Below the pieces are notes generated by a model. That model was given only the letters and a program-made list of their open reading frames with translations, made no database searches and was not told where the DNA came from. Positions 1 to 8,686 of a DNA stretch of 33,161 nt are shown here, one piece after another. A program made the translations under genes and the position numbers. The DNA is from Pseudomonadota bacterium (GTDB lineage Bacteria > Desulfobacterota > Desulfobacteria > Desulfobacterales > Desulfobacteraceae). The DNA lies in NCBI GenBank assembly GCA_018821715.1, contig JAHJLN010000227.1, positions 1 through 33,161 of the forward strand. Direction: 5' to 3'. Numbering within the stretch: the stretch's first letter is position 1; each line of letters opens with the position of its first letter.

Positions 1-102
1 AAAAATCCCCAAACTACCGTTGTTGTTATAGAGGAAGTAGAAACAGATAATTGGGGAATTGGTGGTGAGACCATTACTGTCAGAAGAAAACGTGGTCAAT
101 AA
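1..102 (+). CDS. Tautomerase family protein, C-terminal fragment
   Basis: The window opens inside a gene; the first reading frame runs 33 codons to a TAA at 100-102. The residues VVVIEEVETDNWGIGGE match what I know of the C-terminal part of 4-oxalocrotonate-tautomerase-like proteins, where a (V/I)IxEV strand is followed by NWGxGG. These are small enzymes that use an N-terminal proline as base, which lies outside the window, so activity cannot be judged. The last residues are basic (TVRRKRGQ). The family call rests on a short segment and is moderately sure. Confidence 0.65.
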   Translation, partial: KNPQTTVVVIEEVETDNWGIGGETITVRRKRGQ

Positions 103-488
103 TATAAGGATCGCATTTTAGCAGATTCTGAAAAATTCTTTTCCGGGATCTGACTGAAATGATTTTTTGATGTAAAAAATTTAATATGAGCTTGTCATAT
201 CCATTCCAGTATCTCACCAGGCATGTTGCAACTTTTTTTGTTGCGAGTTTGATCCGCCTGATCCCACATGACCCCGCGCCCGCCTTTCGTATGGGCCGAT
301 AATAGATCTGAGTAGGTACCAGGCCTATGAAAAAGAAAATACATGCAAGAATTATATTCTGTGAAATTAAAACTCTATAAGAAAAAAGTTTTATGTGTCA
401 TATTATGTATAGTTAATGAATATCCGGATTCTTAGGCCTTACTTGAAAAGACAGATTCGAAATTTGTGAATACTAAAAGGAATAATCC
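103..488. other. Intergenic region without a recognisable gene
   Basis: This 386-base gap is AT-rich with stops in all frames. A short GCAAC/GTTGC inverted repeat around a T7 loop sits at about 227-245, too short to call a terminator. I see no tRNA, no clear promoter pair and no coding frame; a 17-codon frame starting near 327 has no support. Confidence 0.5.
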
Positions 489-698
489 ATGCCGATTTTT
501 GAATTTGAGTGCAAAGATTGTAGTAATCAATTTGAAACAATAACAAAGGGTCAAGAAAAAACATGCTGCCCCCAGTGCAATTCATGCAATTTAAAAAAAC
601 TGATTTCAACCTGTGGTAGAATATCAGATGATTCCAGATGCAACTGGGATGATCCTAGCCTGCCAAGTAAGAAAGAGTTTCAACGAGAAAGATTTTAG
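489..698 (+). CDS. FmdB-type zinc-ribbon small protein
   Basis: This is a 69-residue protein starting MPIFEFECKDC, the typical opening of the FmdB/CxxC_CXXC_SSSS family: a short beta strand, CxxC (C8, C11), then a second CxxC in CCPQC, forming a zinc-ribbon fold. A purine-rich AAAAGGAA sequence lies just upstream of the ATG. The family was named after a putative regulator of formamidase and is widespread in anaerobes; its biochemical role is not established. The tail after the ribbon is charged and probably disordered. It stands alone, about 110 bases before the next gene, so the context gives no clue to its function. Confidence 0.85.
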   Translation: MPIFEFECKDCSNQFETITKGQEKTCCPQCNSCNLKKLISTCGRISDDSRCNWDDPSLPSKKEFQRERF

Positions 699-810
699 CA
701 TAGAGGGTAAATGATAAAACATGAGATACAAAATCAATGAAAATATTGTATAACAAATTGCTACACTCTGCGCTGACCTATAGGTGCAGACAATATCGAG
801 GTGGTCAGTC

Positions 811-1767
811 TTGAACAGAAAGTATTGGATATTAGTAGTAGCGGTGGGGCTTGTTTTATTGATTTTAGGAGTGATATTGAAGCAGTGCAAACCGCCAGCA
901 ACATCAACTGCTGCAAAGCCGGAATCGTCTGTCTCAATCATGCAACCCGTAAACCTCGGCCCTGTTATAAACACTAAGTTACGCGAAGCAGAGGCTTCAT
1001 TTACAGCCGATGGCAAGACGATGTATTTCAATTGCGAGATGCGTAAAGGCTCAGGGGGCAACGACATTTGCGTGTCTTATCTTATCGGCCCGTTGGAAGA
1101 GGGACAATGGAGCACGCCCCAGATTGTAGCTCCGGGTGTGATCTCTCGGACCGATACGTTTGAAGTCGAGCCTATCATATCCCCGGACGGGAAAACGCTT
1201 TTTTTTATGGGCAGCGGTCGTTTGGGGGGGATTGGCGGGAATGATATCTGGTTCAGCGAGAATACCAACGAAGTGTGGCAATTGCCCAAGAGTCTGGACC
1301 CACCCATTAACGGAGTATTCGATGACCATTGTTTCTTTTTAAGTACAGATGGGAACGAAGCCTTCTGGACTTCGACCCGACCAGGAGGATTTGGCCGTAA
1401 CGACATTTGGACGGCGAAAAAGGTGGATGGTGTCTGGCAGAAAGCTGTTAACCTGGGCAAGAATGTGAATTCTAAATATAGTGAGCACCATTCCGTACTC
1501 TCTCCGGACGGAAAGTCTCTTTATGTCACCTCTTCCCGCCCGGGTGGACTAGGTGCTGATGACATCTATGTAACAACAAGGGACAACTTTGGGCTTTGGA
1601 GCCCCCTGGTGAACCTTGGATCACCTGTTAACTCTGACAAGAATGATCGCTGTGCTTCGTTCACACCAGATTTTCGCTTTTTCGTTTTCGACTCAGATCG
1701 GGTGGGGGGCCACGGCAGCAAGGATCTTTGGTGGGTCTACTACGACCAGATAAAACACATCCGGTAG
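811..1767 (+). CDS. Membrane-anchored PD40 (WD40-like) beta-propeller protein
   Basis: The frame is open from a GTG at 784, but an AGGTGG ribosome site ends six bases before the TTG at 811, so I prefer that start (318 residues). The N-terminus LNRKYWILVVAVGLVLLILG is a signal anchor or uncleaved signal peptide. After it come five repeats of the PD40 type, each with (S/T)xDG(K/N)xxx(F/Y) and then RxGGxGxxD(I/L): SPDGKTLFF, STDGNEAFW, SPDGKSLYV, TPDFRFFVF and an initial TADGKTMYF. Such repeats form the beta propeller seen in TolB and in many envelope proteins. The protein is therefore probably extracytoplasmic, with a binding or structural role; no catalytic motif is visible. It looks richer in GC than the flanking DNA. 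No partner gene is adjacent. Confidence 0.75.
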   Translation: MNRKYWILVVAVGLVLLILGVILKQCKPPATSTAAKPESSVSIMQPVNLGPVINTKLREAEASFTADGKTMYFNCEMRKGSGGNDICVSYLIGPLEEGQWSTPQIVAPGVISRTDTFEVEPIISPDGKTLFFMGSGRLGGIGGNDIWFSENTNEVWQLPKSLDPPINGVFDDHCFFLSTDGNEAFWTSTRPGGFGRNDIWTAKKVDGVWQKAVNLGKNVNSKYSEHHSVLSPDGKSLYVTSSRPGGLGADDIYVTTRDNFGLWSPLVNLGSPVNSDKNDRCASFTPDFRFFVFDSDRVGGHGSKDLWWVYYDQIKHIR

Positions 1768-1777
1768 CCGAACCGAA

Positions 1778-1819
1778 ATTAATGGTTAAACCGGTTAGCC
1801 CTCATGGTATTCCATTAAT
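1778..1819. repeat. 8-bp inverted repeat between convergent genes
   Basis: ATTAATGG (1778-1785) pairs with CCATTAAT (1812-1819) across a 26-base loop that includes AACCGGTT. It lies between the stops of the convergent propeller and serine dehydratase genes and could be a weak bidirectional terminator; no clean T tract follows the stem on the + strand beyond the CTATTTTTT at 1820-1827. Confidence 0.3.
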
Positions 1820-3035
1820 CTATTTTTTCGGCATTTTTTTTTGCCTGATAGGCTTTTGCAAGCCCACCGGCTGAGGTCTCCCGATAGAGCGACGGCAGTG
1901 CCTGCCCTGTTTCTTTCATCACGGAAACCACATTATCAAAGCTGATCTTATGCTCCCCATCGGATAGCAGGGAGAAATGGCAGCAACTCAGTGCCCGGGT
2001 GGCGGCATGGGCGTTTCTTTCGATACATGGAATCTGAACAAGCCCGCCAACAGGATCACAGGTTAATCCGAGATGGTGCTCAAGACCCATTTCCGCAGCA
2101 TACTCGATCTGTCTGGCCGAACCGCCCAGAAGCTGGGTCGCTGCGGCCGCCGCCATGGCGCAGGCCGTTCCCACTTCTCCCTGGCAGCCGACCTCGGCAC
2201 CTGAGATGCTGGCATTGCGCTTGACCAAATTCCCTATCAAACCTGCTGTAGCAAGGGCCTTTAGAATATCAAAACAAGATAAATTGAGCGTATTGAAAAG
2301 ATAATACAGAACTGCAGGAAGCACACCGCTGGCACCACAGGTTGGAGCCGTGACAATGGTGCCTTTTGTGGCGTTCTCTTCTGAAACCGCATAGGCATAG
2401 GCGGCTATCAAACCATTGCTTCTCATGTCTGTTTTTAACATTTTTGCTCTGGAATGAATGGAACGGGCTTTCCGGGCAAGGCAAAGACCGCCGGGAAGAA
2501 TCCCTTCTCTTTCCAACCCTCTTTCTATTGATGTTTTCATGATTTCCCATACTGTTCTGAGAAAATCCCAGATTTCTTTTCCTTCACAGGTTTCCACATA
2601 TCCCCAGAAAGAGTCTCCAGATTCATGAAAATAGCAGAGCAGATCCGTCATGCAGGTTAATGGATAGAGGTGACAAACCGAACGGGATGATTCTTTATCC
2701 ATGAGTGCTCCGCCACCAACACTGTAAACCTCCCAAAAACCGTATCGTTTTTTTACATCATCAAAGGCCTCAAACAGCATTCCATTGGGATGAAGGGGCA
2801 GCTCTTCCTCTTCTTTCCAGACAATTTCAAGGGATCGGGGTAAAATTGCCGCTTCAATCGCCTTGTCGGTTAAGTGTCCTTTGCCTGTGGCGGCAAGGCT
2901 TGCAAAAAGGGTTACCCGATAGTGAGCAGCCTTTGGGTATTTTTGCAAAAAATCGTGGGCTGCACGGCTGGGTGCCATGGTGTGGCTGCTTGAAGGGCCT
3001 ACACCTATACGATAAAGTTCTTTTAAAGATTCCAT
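1815..3035 (-). CDS. sdaA: L-serine dehydratase, iron-sulfur dependent, single chain
   Basis: This 406-residue protein is colinear with bacterial SdaA: an N-terminal beta domain opening with GVGPSSSHTMAP, then a catalytic alpha domain. It converts L-serine to pyruvate and ammonia with an oxygen-sensitive [4Fe-4S] cluster acting as Lewis acid. The three cluster cysteines are present in PTCGASG and in CDPVGGLVQIPC (11 apart, as in the family). It is shorter than E. coli SdaA (about 454). The C-terminus reads YRETSAGGLAKAYQ and then AKKNAEKID; the usual penultimate Cys of the tail (..QCD in E. coli) is replaced and the tail is longer. It is a lone - strand gene, divergent from the RND operon, with only a weak AGGG upstream of its ATG. 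Confidence 0.93.
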   Translation of the reverse strand: MESLKELYRIGVGPSSSHTMAPSRAAHDFLQKYPKAAHYRVTLFASLAATGKGHLTDKAIEAAILPRSLEIVWKEEEELPLHPNGMLFEAFDDVKKRYGFWEVYSVGGGALMDKESSRSVCHLYPLTCMTDLLCYFHESGDSFWGYVETCEGKEIWDFLRTVWEIMKTSIERGLEREGILPGGLCLARKARSIHSRAKMLKTDMRSNGLIAAYAYAVSEENATKGTIVTAPTCGASGVLPAVLYYLFNTLNLSCFDILKALATAGLIGNLVKRNASISGAEVGCQGEVGTACAMAAAAATQLLGGSARQIEYAAEMGLEHHLGLTCDPVGGLVQIPCIERNAHAATRALSCCHFSLLSDGEHKISFDNVVSVMKETGQALPSLYRETSAGGLAKAYQAKKNAEKID

Positions 3036-3065
3036 AACCCTGACTTTGCTCCATCAATAAAATGC

Positions 3066-3163
3066 TGTTGCATATAAAAATATAGGATGGACACCCTTGT
3101 TTGCAATAGTTTTTTTATGCAACAAAAGAATATCCATGGCGGTTGCAGGTTACATTTCGTAAC
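3066..3163. promoter_or_regulatory. Divergent intergenic region with inverted repeats (candidate operators)
   Basis: Between the divergent sdaA and RND operon starts, TGTTGCAT (3066-3073) is repeated in inverted form as ATGCAACA (3117-3124). GTTAC (3149-3153) and GTAAC (3159-3163) form a compact 5-5-5 palindrome. Either could be a binding site for a regulator of the pump operon or of sdaA. No regulator gene for them is present in the window. Confidence 0.3.
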
Positions 3164-3267
3164 ATTCTAAGGCCTTTTCAAAAAACAATTCTTGGTATAT
3201 AGAAAAGATTAAACAAAAATTTTAGTCAATCTATTTGTTGAAATCAGCGAGGAGAATAAAACTGATT

Positions 3268-4569
3268 ATGGAAACATCATCCGGGATAAAAAAATCCACT
3301 GCTTTCTTTTTGAGATTTTTAAGGGTTATTCTGGTTCTGGCTGTTGCTGTCGGACTGGCATACCTTCTTTTTTCGTTGAAAAAAGAGCCTGAGAAAAAAG
3401 AAATCGTTAAAACGCCTCCCAGTGTCAAAGTATTGGTGGCGACACCTGTTTCAAAAGTCATGACCATAGATGCATACGGCACTGTAAAACCAAGAAAATT
3501 AGTAAAGATTGCCGCAGAGGTACCTGGAAGAATCGATTATATCCACTCCTCTTTTATTGAGGGCGGAATGATTCAAAAGGGTGAGCTTATTGCCAGAATC
3601 GATCAGCGATCCTATAAGCTGGAAAGACAGGCAGGGGACGTCAGGATCAGGCAGGCAAAGACGGATATTGAAAGTTTAAACCAGGATATTGAAAATCTGA
3701 AAAATGATATGGCGCTTTCCCTGGCCAATTTAAATCTTGCTCAAAAAGAGCTTAAGCGGATTAAAGCGTTGAATGAAAATCAGTTTGCTTCGAAAAACAG
3801 CCTTGATAAATCAGAGCAGCAATATTTGCAGGCAAAAATCGGATTGCAGAATCTGAGCAACCGGCTTTCATTGACGGGTACCTTAATGGACAAAAAAACA
3901 GCTGCACTGGCAATGGCTCAGGTTGATTTTCAGAAAGCCGACCTTGCATTTACAAAAACAGAGATCAAATCTGAGTTTGATGGCCTTGTTCTGGATAAAT
4001 TTGCAGAAGTCGGAGAATATATCAATCCCGGTCAGGTACTAGGATCGATATATCAAAAAGACAGCCTGGACGTGGATGTAAGTATTCCATTGGAAAAAAT
4101 GAAATGGATTGAATCATTTTTTGAAAATGGAAAAATGCCGGAAGCAAAAGTGATGGTGGCCAATTTTAACAGTATAACCTCTTATGCATGGCTTGCCAAA
4201 GTCGCTCGTGTAAAAGCAAAAATTGACGAAAAAACAAGAACATTGCCCATGACGATTGAAATCATGCAGCCGGAAGCGAAAATAAAAGATATCTTTGATT
4301 TAAAACCAGGGGCATTTGTTAAATGCAGCATTATCGGAGAAACTTACGAGAATATCTTTGTGCTGCCAAGATACCTGTTAAAGCCGGGGGATATTCTTTT
4401 TACAGTAAATGACAACCATTTGAAGATGAAGAAAGTGACTGTCCTGAGAAAGTATGAAGAAGAAATATACATTAACAGCGGACTGAACCCTGGAGATAAT
4501 ATCATTTCTTCACCGCTTCCAGGCGCCCTTGAGGGGATGGCACTCACGATCAAACAAAATGGGAATTAA
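3268..4569 (+). CDS. RND efflux system periplasmic adaptor (membrane fusion protein)
   Basis: This 433-residue adaptor links an inner-membrane RND pump to an outer-membrane channel. The first ATG with a plausible purine-rich site (GAGGAG, 3249-3254) is at 3268, although a TTG at 3235 keeps the frame open. A basic start is followed by one membrane segment (LRFLRVILVLAVAVGLAYLLF). Then come the barrel-sandwich half (GTVKPRKLVKIAAEVPGRI), a long coiled-coil hairpin rich in Q, K and L (about residues 120-220), the second lipoyl half (FDGLVLDKFAEVGEYINPGQ) and a beta-barrel plus C-terminal domain. It ends three bases before the pump ATG, so the two are co-translated. No TolC-like gene is nearby. 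Confidence 0.88.
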   Translation: METSSGIKKSTAFFLRFLRVILVLAVAVGLAYLLFSLKKEPEKKEIVKTPPSVKVLVATPVSKVMTIDAYGTVKPRKLVKIAAEVPGRIDYIHSSFIEGGMIQKGELIARIDQRSYKLERQAGDVRIRQAKTDIESLNQDIENLKNDMALSLANLNLAQKELKRIKALNENQFASKNSLDKSEQQYLQAKIGLQNLSNRLSLTGTLMDKKTAALAMAQVDFQKADLAFTKTEIKSEFDGLVLDKFAEVGEYINPGQVLGSIYQKDSLDVDVSIPLEKMKWIESFFENGKMPEAKVMVANFNSITSYAWLAKVARVKAKIDEKTRTLPMTIEIMQPEAKIKDIFDLKPGAFVKCSIIGETYENIFVLPRYLLKPGDILFTVNDNHLKMKKVTVLRKYEEEIYINSGLNPGDNIISSPLPGALEGMALTIKQNGN

Positions 4570-4572
4570 CGC

Positions 4573-7500
4573 ATGAAAGCATTGGGTAAATGGTCTGTTG
4601 AACACAGGGTTTCTGTGAACCTGATAATGATTTTTCTGATTGTTGCAGGGCTTTATACGGTTTTAAACATGAAACGGGAAATGTTTCCCGTATTTTCCCT
4701 TGATATGATCGATATCGGGGTAACATACCCTGGCGCATCACCCGAAGAGGTTGAAGAAGGGATCTGCATCAAGATTGAAGAGCAGCTCAAGAGCCTTGAA
4801 GATGTAAAAACAATGTATTCCACTGCGCTTGAGGGACATGGATCGGTCACCCTGGAGTTAAATGCAGGAACAGATATCAAGGAAAAACTTGATGAGATTA
4901 AAACACAGATCGATTTGATCGATTCGTTTCCAGAAGAAGCAGAGGATCCTGTTGTCATAGAAATAAAAAACAATGATCCTGCCATTTATCTGGCCATCTA
5001 TGGGGATGCGGATGAAACAGTGTTACGAAATACCGCTGAAAAGATAAGAGATGAGCTTGTGGAAACAGAGGTGATCTCCCTTGCAGGTCTTGTGGGTGTC
5101 AGAGATTATGAGATATCAGTTGAAGTGTCTGAAGAAAATCTGCGACGGTTTAACCTCTCTTTTGATCAGGTTGCTGCAGCTGTAAAAACCGGGAGCCTTG
5201 ATCTGCCCGGCGGCAAAATCAAGACACAGGGGGGGGAATTTCTGGTTAGGACCAAAGGAAAACTTTATACGGGCGAGGAGTTTGAACAGATTCCGGTTGT
5301 GACAAGGGAAGACGGGACGACCATAAGACTTGGCGATATTGCAACGGTCATTGACGGGTTTGAGGATTCCGATGTCAAGGCAAGATTTAATGGAAAACCG
5401 GCTGCCCTTGTTGTTGTCAGGCGTACTGACAGCCAGGACACTATTGCGATTTCAAAAACAGTAAAGGAATATATCAAAACCCATAAAGATTCCCTTTCCC
5501 AGGGGATCACCCTGGGCTATTGGTTTGATATGGCTGAAATGGTTCAGGACAGGATCGATCTGCTGCTTAAAAACGGAACACAGGGCATAATACTGGTGTT
5601 TATCGTATTGGCGCTTTTCCTTGATCTCGGCCTTGCTTTCTGGGTGGCGTCGGGCATCCCCATATCCTTTATGGGGGCTTTTCTTGTCCTGGATTATTTT
5701 GGGGCATCCATCAACATGCTGTCTTTGTTTGGATTTATCATGACACTGGGTATCCTGGTGGATGATGCGATTATTATAGGGGAGAATGTCTATACCCATT
5801 ATAAAATGGGTAAATCAGCCAAAAATGCCGTGATTGACAGTATGGAACAGATCGGGGCGCCGGTTGTAATGGCGGTAGCCACGACCATTGTTGCCTTTTT
5901 ACCGCTGATGCATATTACCGGGATTATGGGAAAGTTTATTTCCATTATGCCCCAGGCCGTTATCTGTATCCTTGCCATATCCCTTTTGGAAGCATTTATC
6001 ATCCTGCCTGCCCACCTGAATCATGCGCTTGCCCCCTCTAAAACAAATAAAGCAAAGATTTACCAGATCTTTTTTTTCTGGCTGGAATGGTTGAAAAAAG
6101 ACATTTTTGATGGACATAAATGGGTTCGGGACAGAATTGAAAACGCTCTGGATAACTTTATTTATTCAATCTATACTCCGGGTTTGAAATATTGTGTAAA
6201 AAACAGGTACTTTACCCTTGCCATCGGGTTCGGGATATTAATTGTCAGCATGGGGCTTCTGGCCGGCGGACATGTGCCCTTTGTCTTTTTCCCGAAAACC
6301 GACAGCAACTGGATTATTTCTGAAATCATTTATCCTCTGGGAACACCTTTTGAAGCCACGGAAAAAACCATCAAGAAAATTGAGAAAGGTGCCTTTGAAC
6401 TGAACGAATTTTTCAGAGACCGGGTGGTTGACAGGCAAGATTTGATTGTGAATAATTTTTCACTGGTTGGGGTTATTCCCCGAAGGGACTGGAAGCCGGG
6501 CGTGTATGGCGGCCATTGTGGAGAAGCCTGGCTAGAGATCCAGCCGGCTTCTGAACGGCCTGATATCTCGGCACCCGAGGTGACAGCCAAATGGCGGGAG
6601 CTGACAGGAGACATCCTTGGCGCAGAGCAGCTCACCTTTTCAATTATCGGCGGTGGCCCTGGCGGAAATCCCATTGAGATTCAACTGGTTGGCAATGACC
6701 TGGAACAATTGGAACATGCAGCAGATGAATTAAAGGATGCCATCGCCAAATACCCGGGAACCTTTGATATTACGGATAATTTTCGGCCCGGTAAAATGGA
6801 AAAACGGATTCATATCAAAAAAGGGGCTAAATCCCTGGGGGTCAGCATGGCGGATATTGCCACCCAGATCCGGCAGGCATATTATGGGGATGAAGTTTTG
6901 AAAATCCAGAGAGGCAAGGATGATATCAAGGTAATGGTGCGATATTCCCAAAAAGAAAGAGAATCTGAATCCAGCATTGATGAGTTGAGAATCAGAACCC
7001 GTGACGGCAGGCAGATCCCCTTGAACCAGGTGGCGGATATAGAAATGAAAAGAGGGTATTCAACCATTCAAAGGGTGGATCGAAAACGAATTATTACGGT
7101 TATTTCCGATATTAATGAAGATATTGCCAATGCAAGGGAAATTGTTGAAGACCTTAAAATGAATTATTTAAGTATTCTTGCCAACCGGTTTCCAGGGGTG
7201 ACTTATGACCTGGAAGGCCAGGCCAAAAGGACCGAGGAATCCATTGACAGCCTGAAGGTTGGATTTTCCCTTGCAGCAATGATCATGTTTTTATTGCTGG
7301 CCAGCCAGTTTCGGTCCTATATCCAGCCGGTCATCATTATGACGGCCATACCATTCGGCTTGATCGGTGCTATTATCGGGCACTTTTTTATGAAGATTGA
7401 TATCACGATGATCAGTATTTTTGGAATTGTGGCCCTGTCTGGAATCGTTGTGAACGACTCATTGATTATCATTGATTTTATCAATTCAAATGTCAGGGAA

Positions 7501-7773
7501 GGCAAAAAAGTTTTTGATGCGGTTATTGAGTCCGGGCAAAACAGGTTCAGGCCGGTGTTGCTGACCTCAGTCACAACAGTTGCAGGCCTTTTCCCGCTTC
7601 TTCTGGAAACCAGTTTCCAGGCACAGTTTTTAATTCCAATGGCGGTAAGTATCAGTTTCGGCCTGATTGCAGCCACTATTTTAACCCTGGTTTTTGTTCC
7701 GTCTTTGTATGTGGTCATCCAGGATATCACAGGCATTTTTATTGTCAGGGAAAATGGAAGTAATTTAAAATAA
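4573..7773 (+). CDS. RND-family efflux pump, inner-membrane transporter
   Basis: This 1066-residue protein has the full AcrB-like layout: TM1 at residues 12-30, a large periplasmic loop, TM2-6 (about 330-480), TM7 near 540, a second periplasmic loop and TM8-12 (about 880-1050). The TM4 proton-relay acidic pair is present in LVDDAIIIGENVY (D397, D398). In TM10, where AcrB has an essential Lys, this protein reads SGIVVNDSLIIIDF with no Lys, as in several RND subfamilies outside the classical drug pumps. Substrate cannot be inferred. There is no good Shine-Dalgarno before the ATG, so translation is probably coupled to the adaptor gene three bases upstream. A methyltransferase gene follows after 18 bases. 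Confidence 0.92.
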   Translation: MKALGKWSVEHRVSVNLIMIFLIVAGLYTVLNMKREMFPVFSLDMIDIGVTYPGASPEEVEEGICIKIEEQLKSLEDVKTMYSTALEGHGSVTLELNAGTDIKEKLDEIKTQIDLIDSFPEEAEDPVVIEIKNNDPAIYLAIYGDADETVLRNTAEKIRDELVETEVISLAGLVGVRDYEISVEVSEENLRRFNLSFDQVAAAVKTGSLDLPGGKIKTQGGEFLVRTKGKLYTGEEFEQIPVVTREDGTTIRLGDIATVIDGFEDSDVKARFNGKPAALVVVRRTDSQDTIAISKTVKEYIKTHKDSLSQGITLGYWFDMAEMVQDRIDLLLKNGTQGIILVFIVLALFLDLGLAFWVASGIPISFMGAFLVLDYFGASINMLSLFGFIMTLGILVDDAIIIGENVYTHYKMGKSAKNAVIDSMEQIGAPVVMAVATTIVAFLPLMHITGIMGKFISIMPQAVICILAISLLEAFIILPAHLNHALAPSKTNKAKIYQIFFFWLEWLKKDIFDGHKWVRDRIENALDNFIYSIYTPGLKYCVKNRYFTLAIGFGILIVSMGLLAGGHVPFVFFPKTDSNWIISEIIYPLGTPFEATEKTIKKIEKGAFELNEFFRDRVVDRQDLIVNNFSLVGVIPRRDWKPGVYGGHCGEAWLEIQPASERPDISAPEVTAKWRELTGDILGAEQLTFSIIGGGPGGNPIEIQLVGNDLEQLEHAADELKDAIAKYPGTFDITDNFRPGKMEKRIHIKKGAKSLGVSMADIATQIRQAYYGDEVLKIQRGKDDIKVMVRYSQKERESESSIDELRIRTRDGRQIPLNQVADIEMKRGYSTIQRVDRKRIITVISDINEDIANAREIVEDLKMNYLSILANRFPGVTYDLEGQAKRTEESIDSLKVGFSLAAMIMFLLLASQFRSYIQPVIIMTAIPFGLIGAIIGHFFMKIDITMISIFGIVALSGIVVNDSLIIIDFINSNVREGKKVFDAVIESGQNRFRPVLLTSVTTVAGLFPLLLETSFQAQFLIPMAVSISFGLIAATILTLVFVPSLYVVIQDITGIFIVRENGSNLK

Positions 7774-7791
7774 TGGATAGAGACCTGTAAA

Positions 7792-8664
7792 ATGGATACC
7801 ATATTTAATAAAGAGTTTTGGATCAACGAGTGGGAAAAGGATAAAACCAGCGATACCTACAGTGTCCACAGGGGGTTTTCCACCCCGGAATACTGGGATA
7901 AGGCTGCCGGCACGTATAACCAGAATAAAAAAGAAGTCCGGAACCGTCGGCTTGAAAAAACATTGGCGGCATTTAAGCGAAATAATCTGTTGTTTAAGGG
8001 AATGTCTGTTCTTGAAATCGGGTGCGGAACCGGCATGGTTTCGATAGCACTGGCAAAAAAAGGAGCCAGGGTGACAGCCCTTGATTTTTCTGAAGGCATG
8101 CTGGAAAAATTCAGACAGGATATCACGCCTGATATAAAAAAAAATATCACTATTCTGTGTGAAGACTGGCATAAAATGGATATTAAAGAAAAGGGGTGGG
8201 AAAAAAAATTTGATCTTGTGATCGCTTTCATGTCACCGGGTGTGGCAACTCCTAAAGCCTTTTTTAAAATGATGCGCTGTTCAAAAAAAGGATGTGCCAT
8301 ACGGGGGTGGGCTTCAAAAGGAACACACCCGATCCTGGCCGATTTATGGGAAAAAATAATGGGAACGTCCCTTGAAGATAAGCCCCAGAGTATTTTGTAC
8401 AAGATCAATCTCTTGTTTTCATTGGGTATTTTCCCTGAGATTACCTTTGATACCATTGCGTGGAGCCAGAACACGACGGTAAAAGAAGAATTTGACCGGC
8501 AGAAAGCTTTTTTCCAAAAAATAAGCAATAAACCCGATGATGAGCTTGAACTTATTCTCCAAGATTCTCTTGAGGCCATATCAGAGGGCAATCGTATTGT
8601 TAGAACGCATAAGGGCCTTACTGCCACTGCTGTCTGGCAGATGAATCCTGGTGCAATCCCATGA
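7792..8664 (+). CDS. Class I SAM-dependent methyltransferase
   Basis: This 290-residue protein has a Rossmann methyltransferase core. Motif I is VLEIGCGTGMVSIALAKKGA (about residues 72-91), followed by the acidic end of strand 2 in VTALDFSEGML and a motif near KFDLVIAFMSPGV (about 141-153). The N-terminal 60 residues, starting MDTIFNKEFWINEWEKD, form a helical cap seen in small-molecule methyltransferases of anaerobes. The methyl acceptor is unknown. It lies 18 bases after the RND pump and overlaps the upstream extension of the next frame, so it probably belongs to the same transcript. Confidence 0.82.
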   Translation: MDTIFNKEFWINEWEKDKTSDTYSVHRGFSTPEYWDKAAGTYNQNKKEVRNRRLEKTLAAFKRNNLLFKGMSVLEIGCGTGMVSIALAKKGARVTALDFSEGMLEKFRQDITPDIKKNITILCEDWHKMDIKEKGWEKKFDLVIAFMSPGVATPKAFFKMMRCSKKGCAIRGWASKGTHPILADLWEKIMGTSLEDKPQSILYKINLLFSLGIFPEITFDTIAWSQNTTVKEEFDRQKAFFQKISNKPDDELELILQDSLEAISEGNRIVRTHKGLTATAVWQMNPGAIP

Positions 8665-8686
8665 TCATATACTTAGGAGTCAAACT

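Noticed and set aside
218-245. GCAAC/GTTGC stem around a T tract as terminator
   Set aside because: The stem is only about five bases and the T tract is in the loop rather than after the stem.
7857-8627. Long open frame on the - strand (256 codons)
   Set aside because: It is antisense to the methyltransferase gene, with low-complexity Ser-rich residues and no ribosome site.
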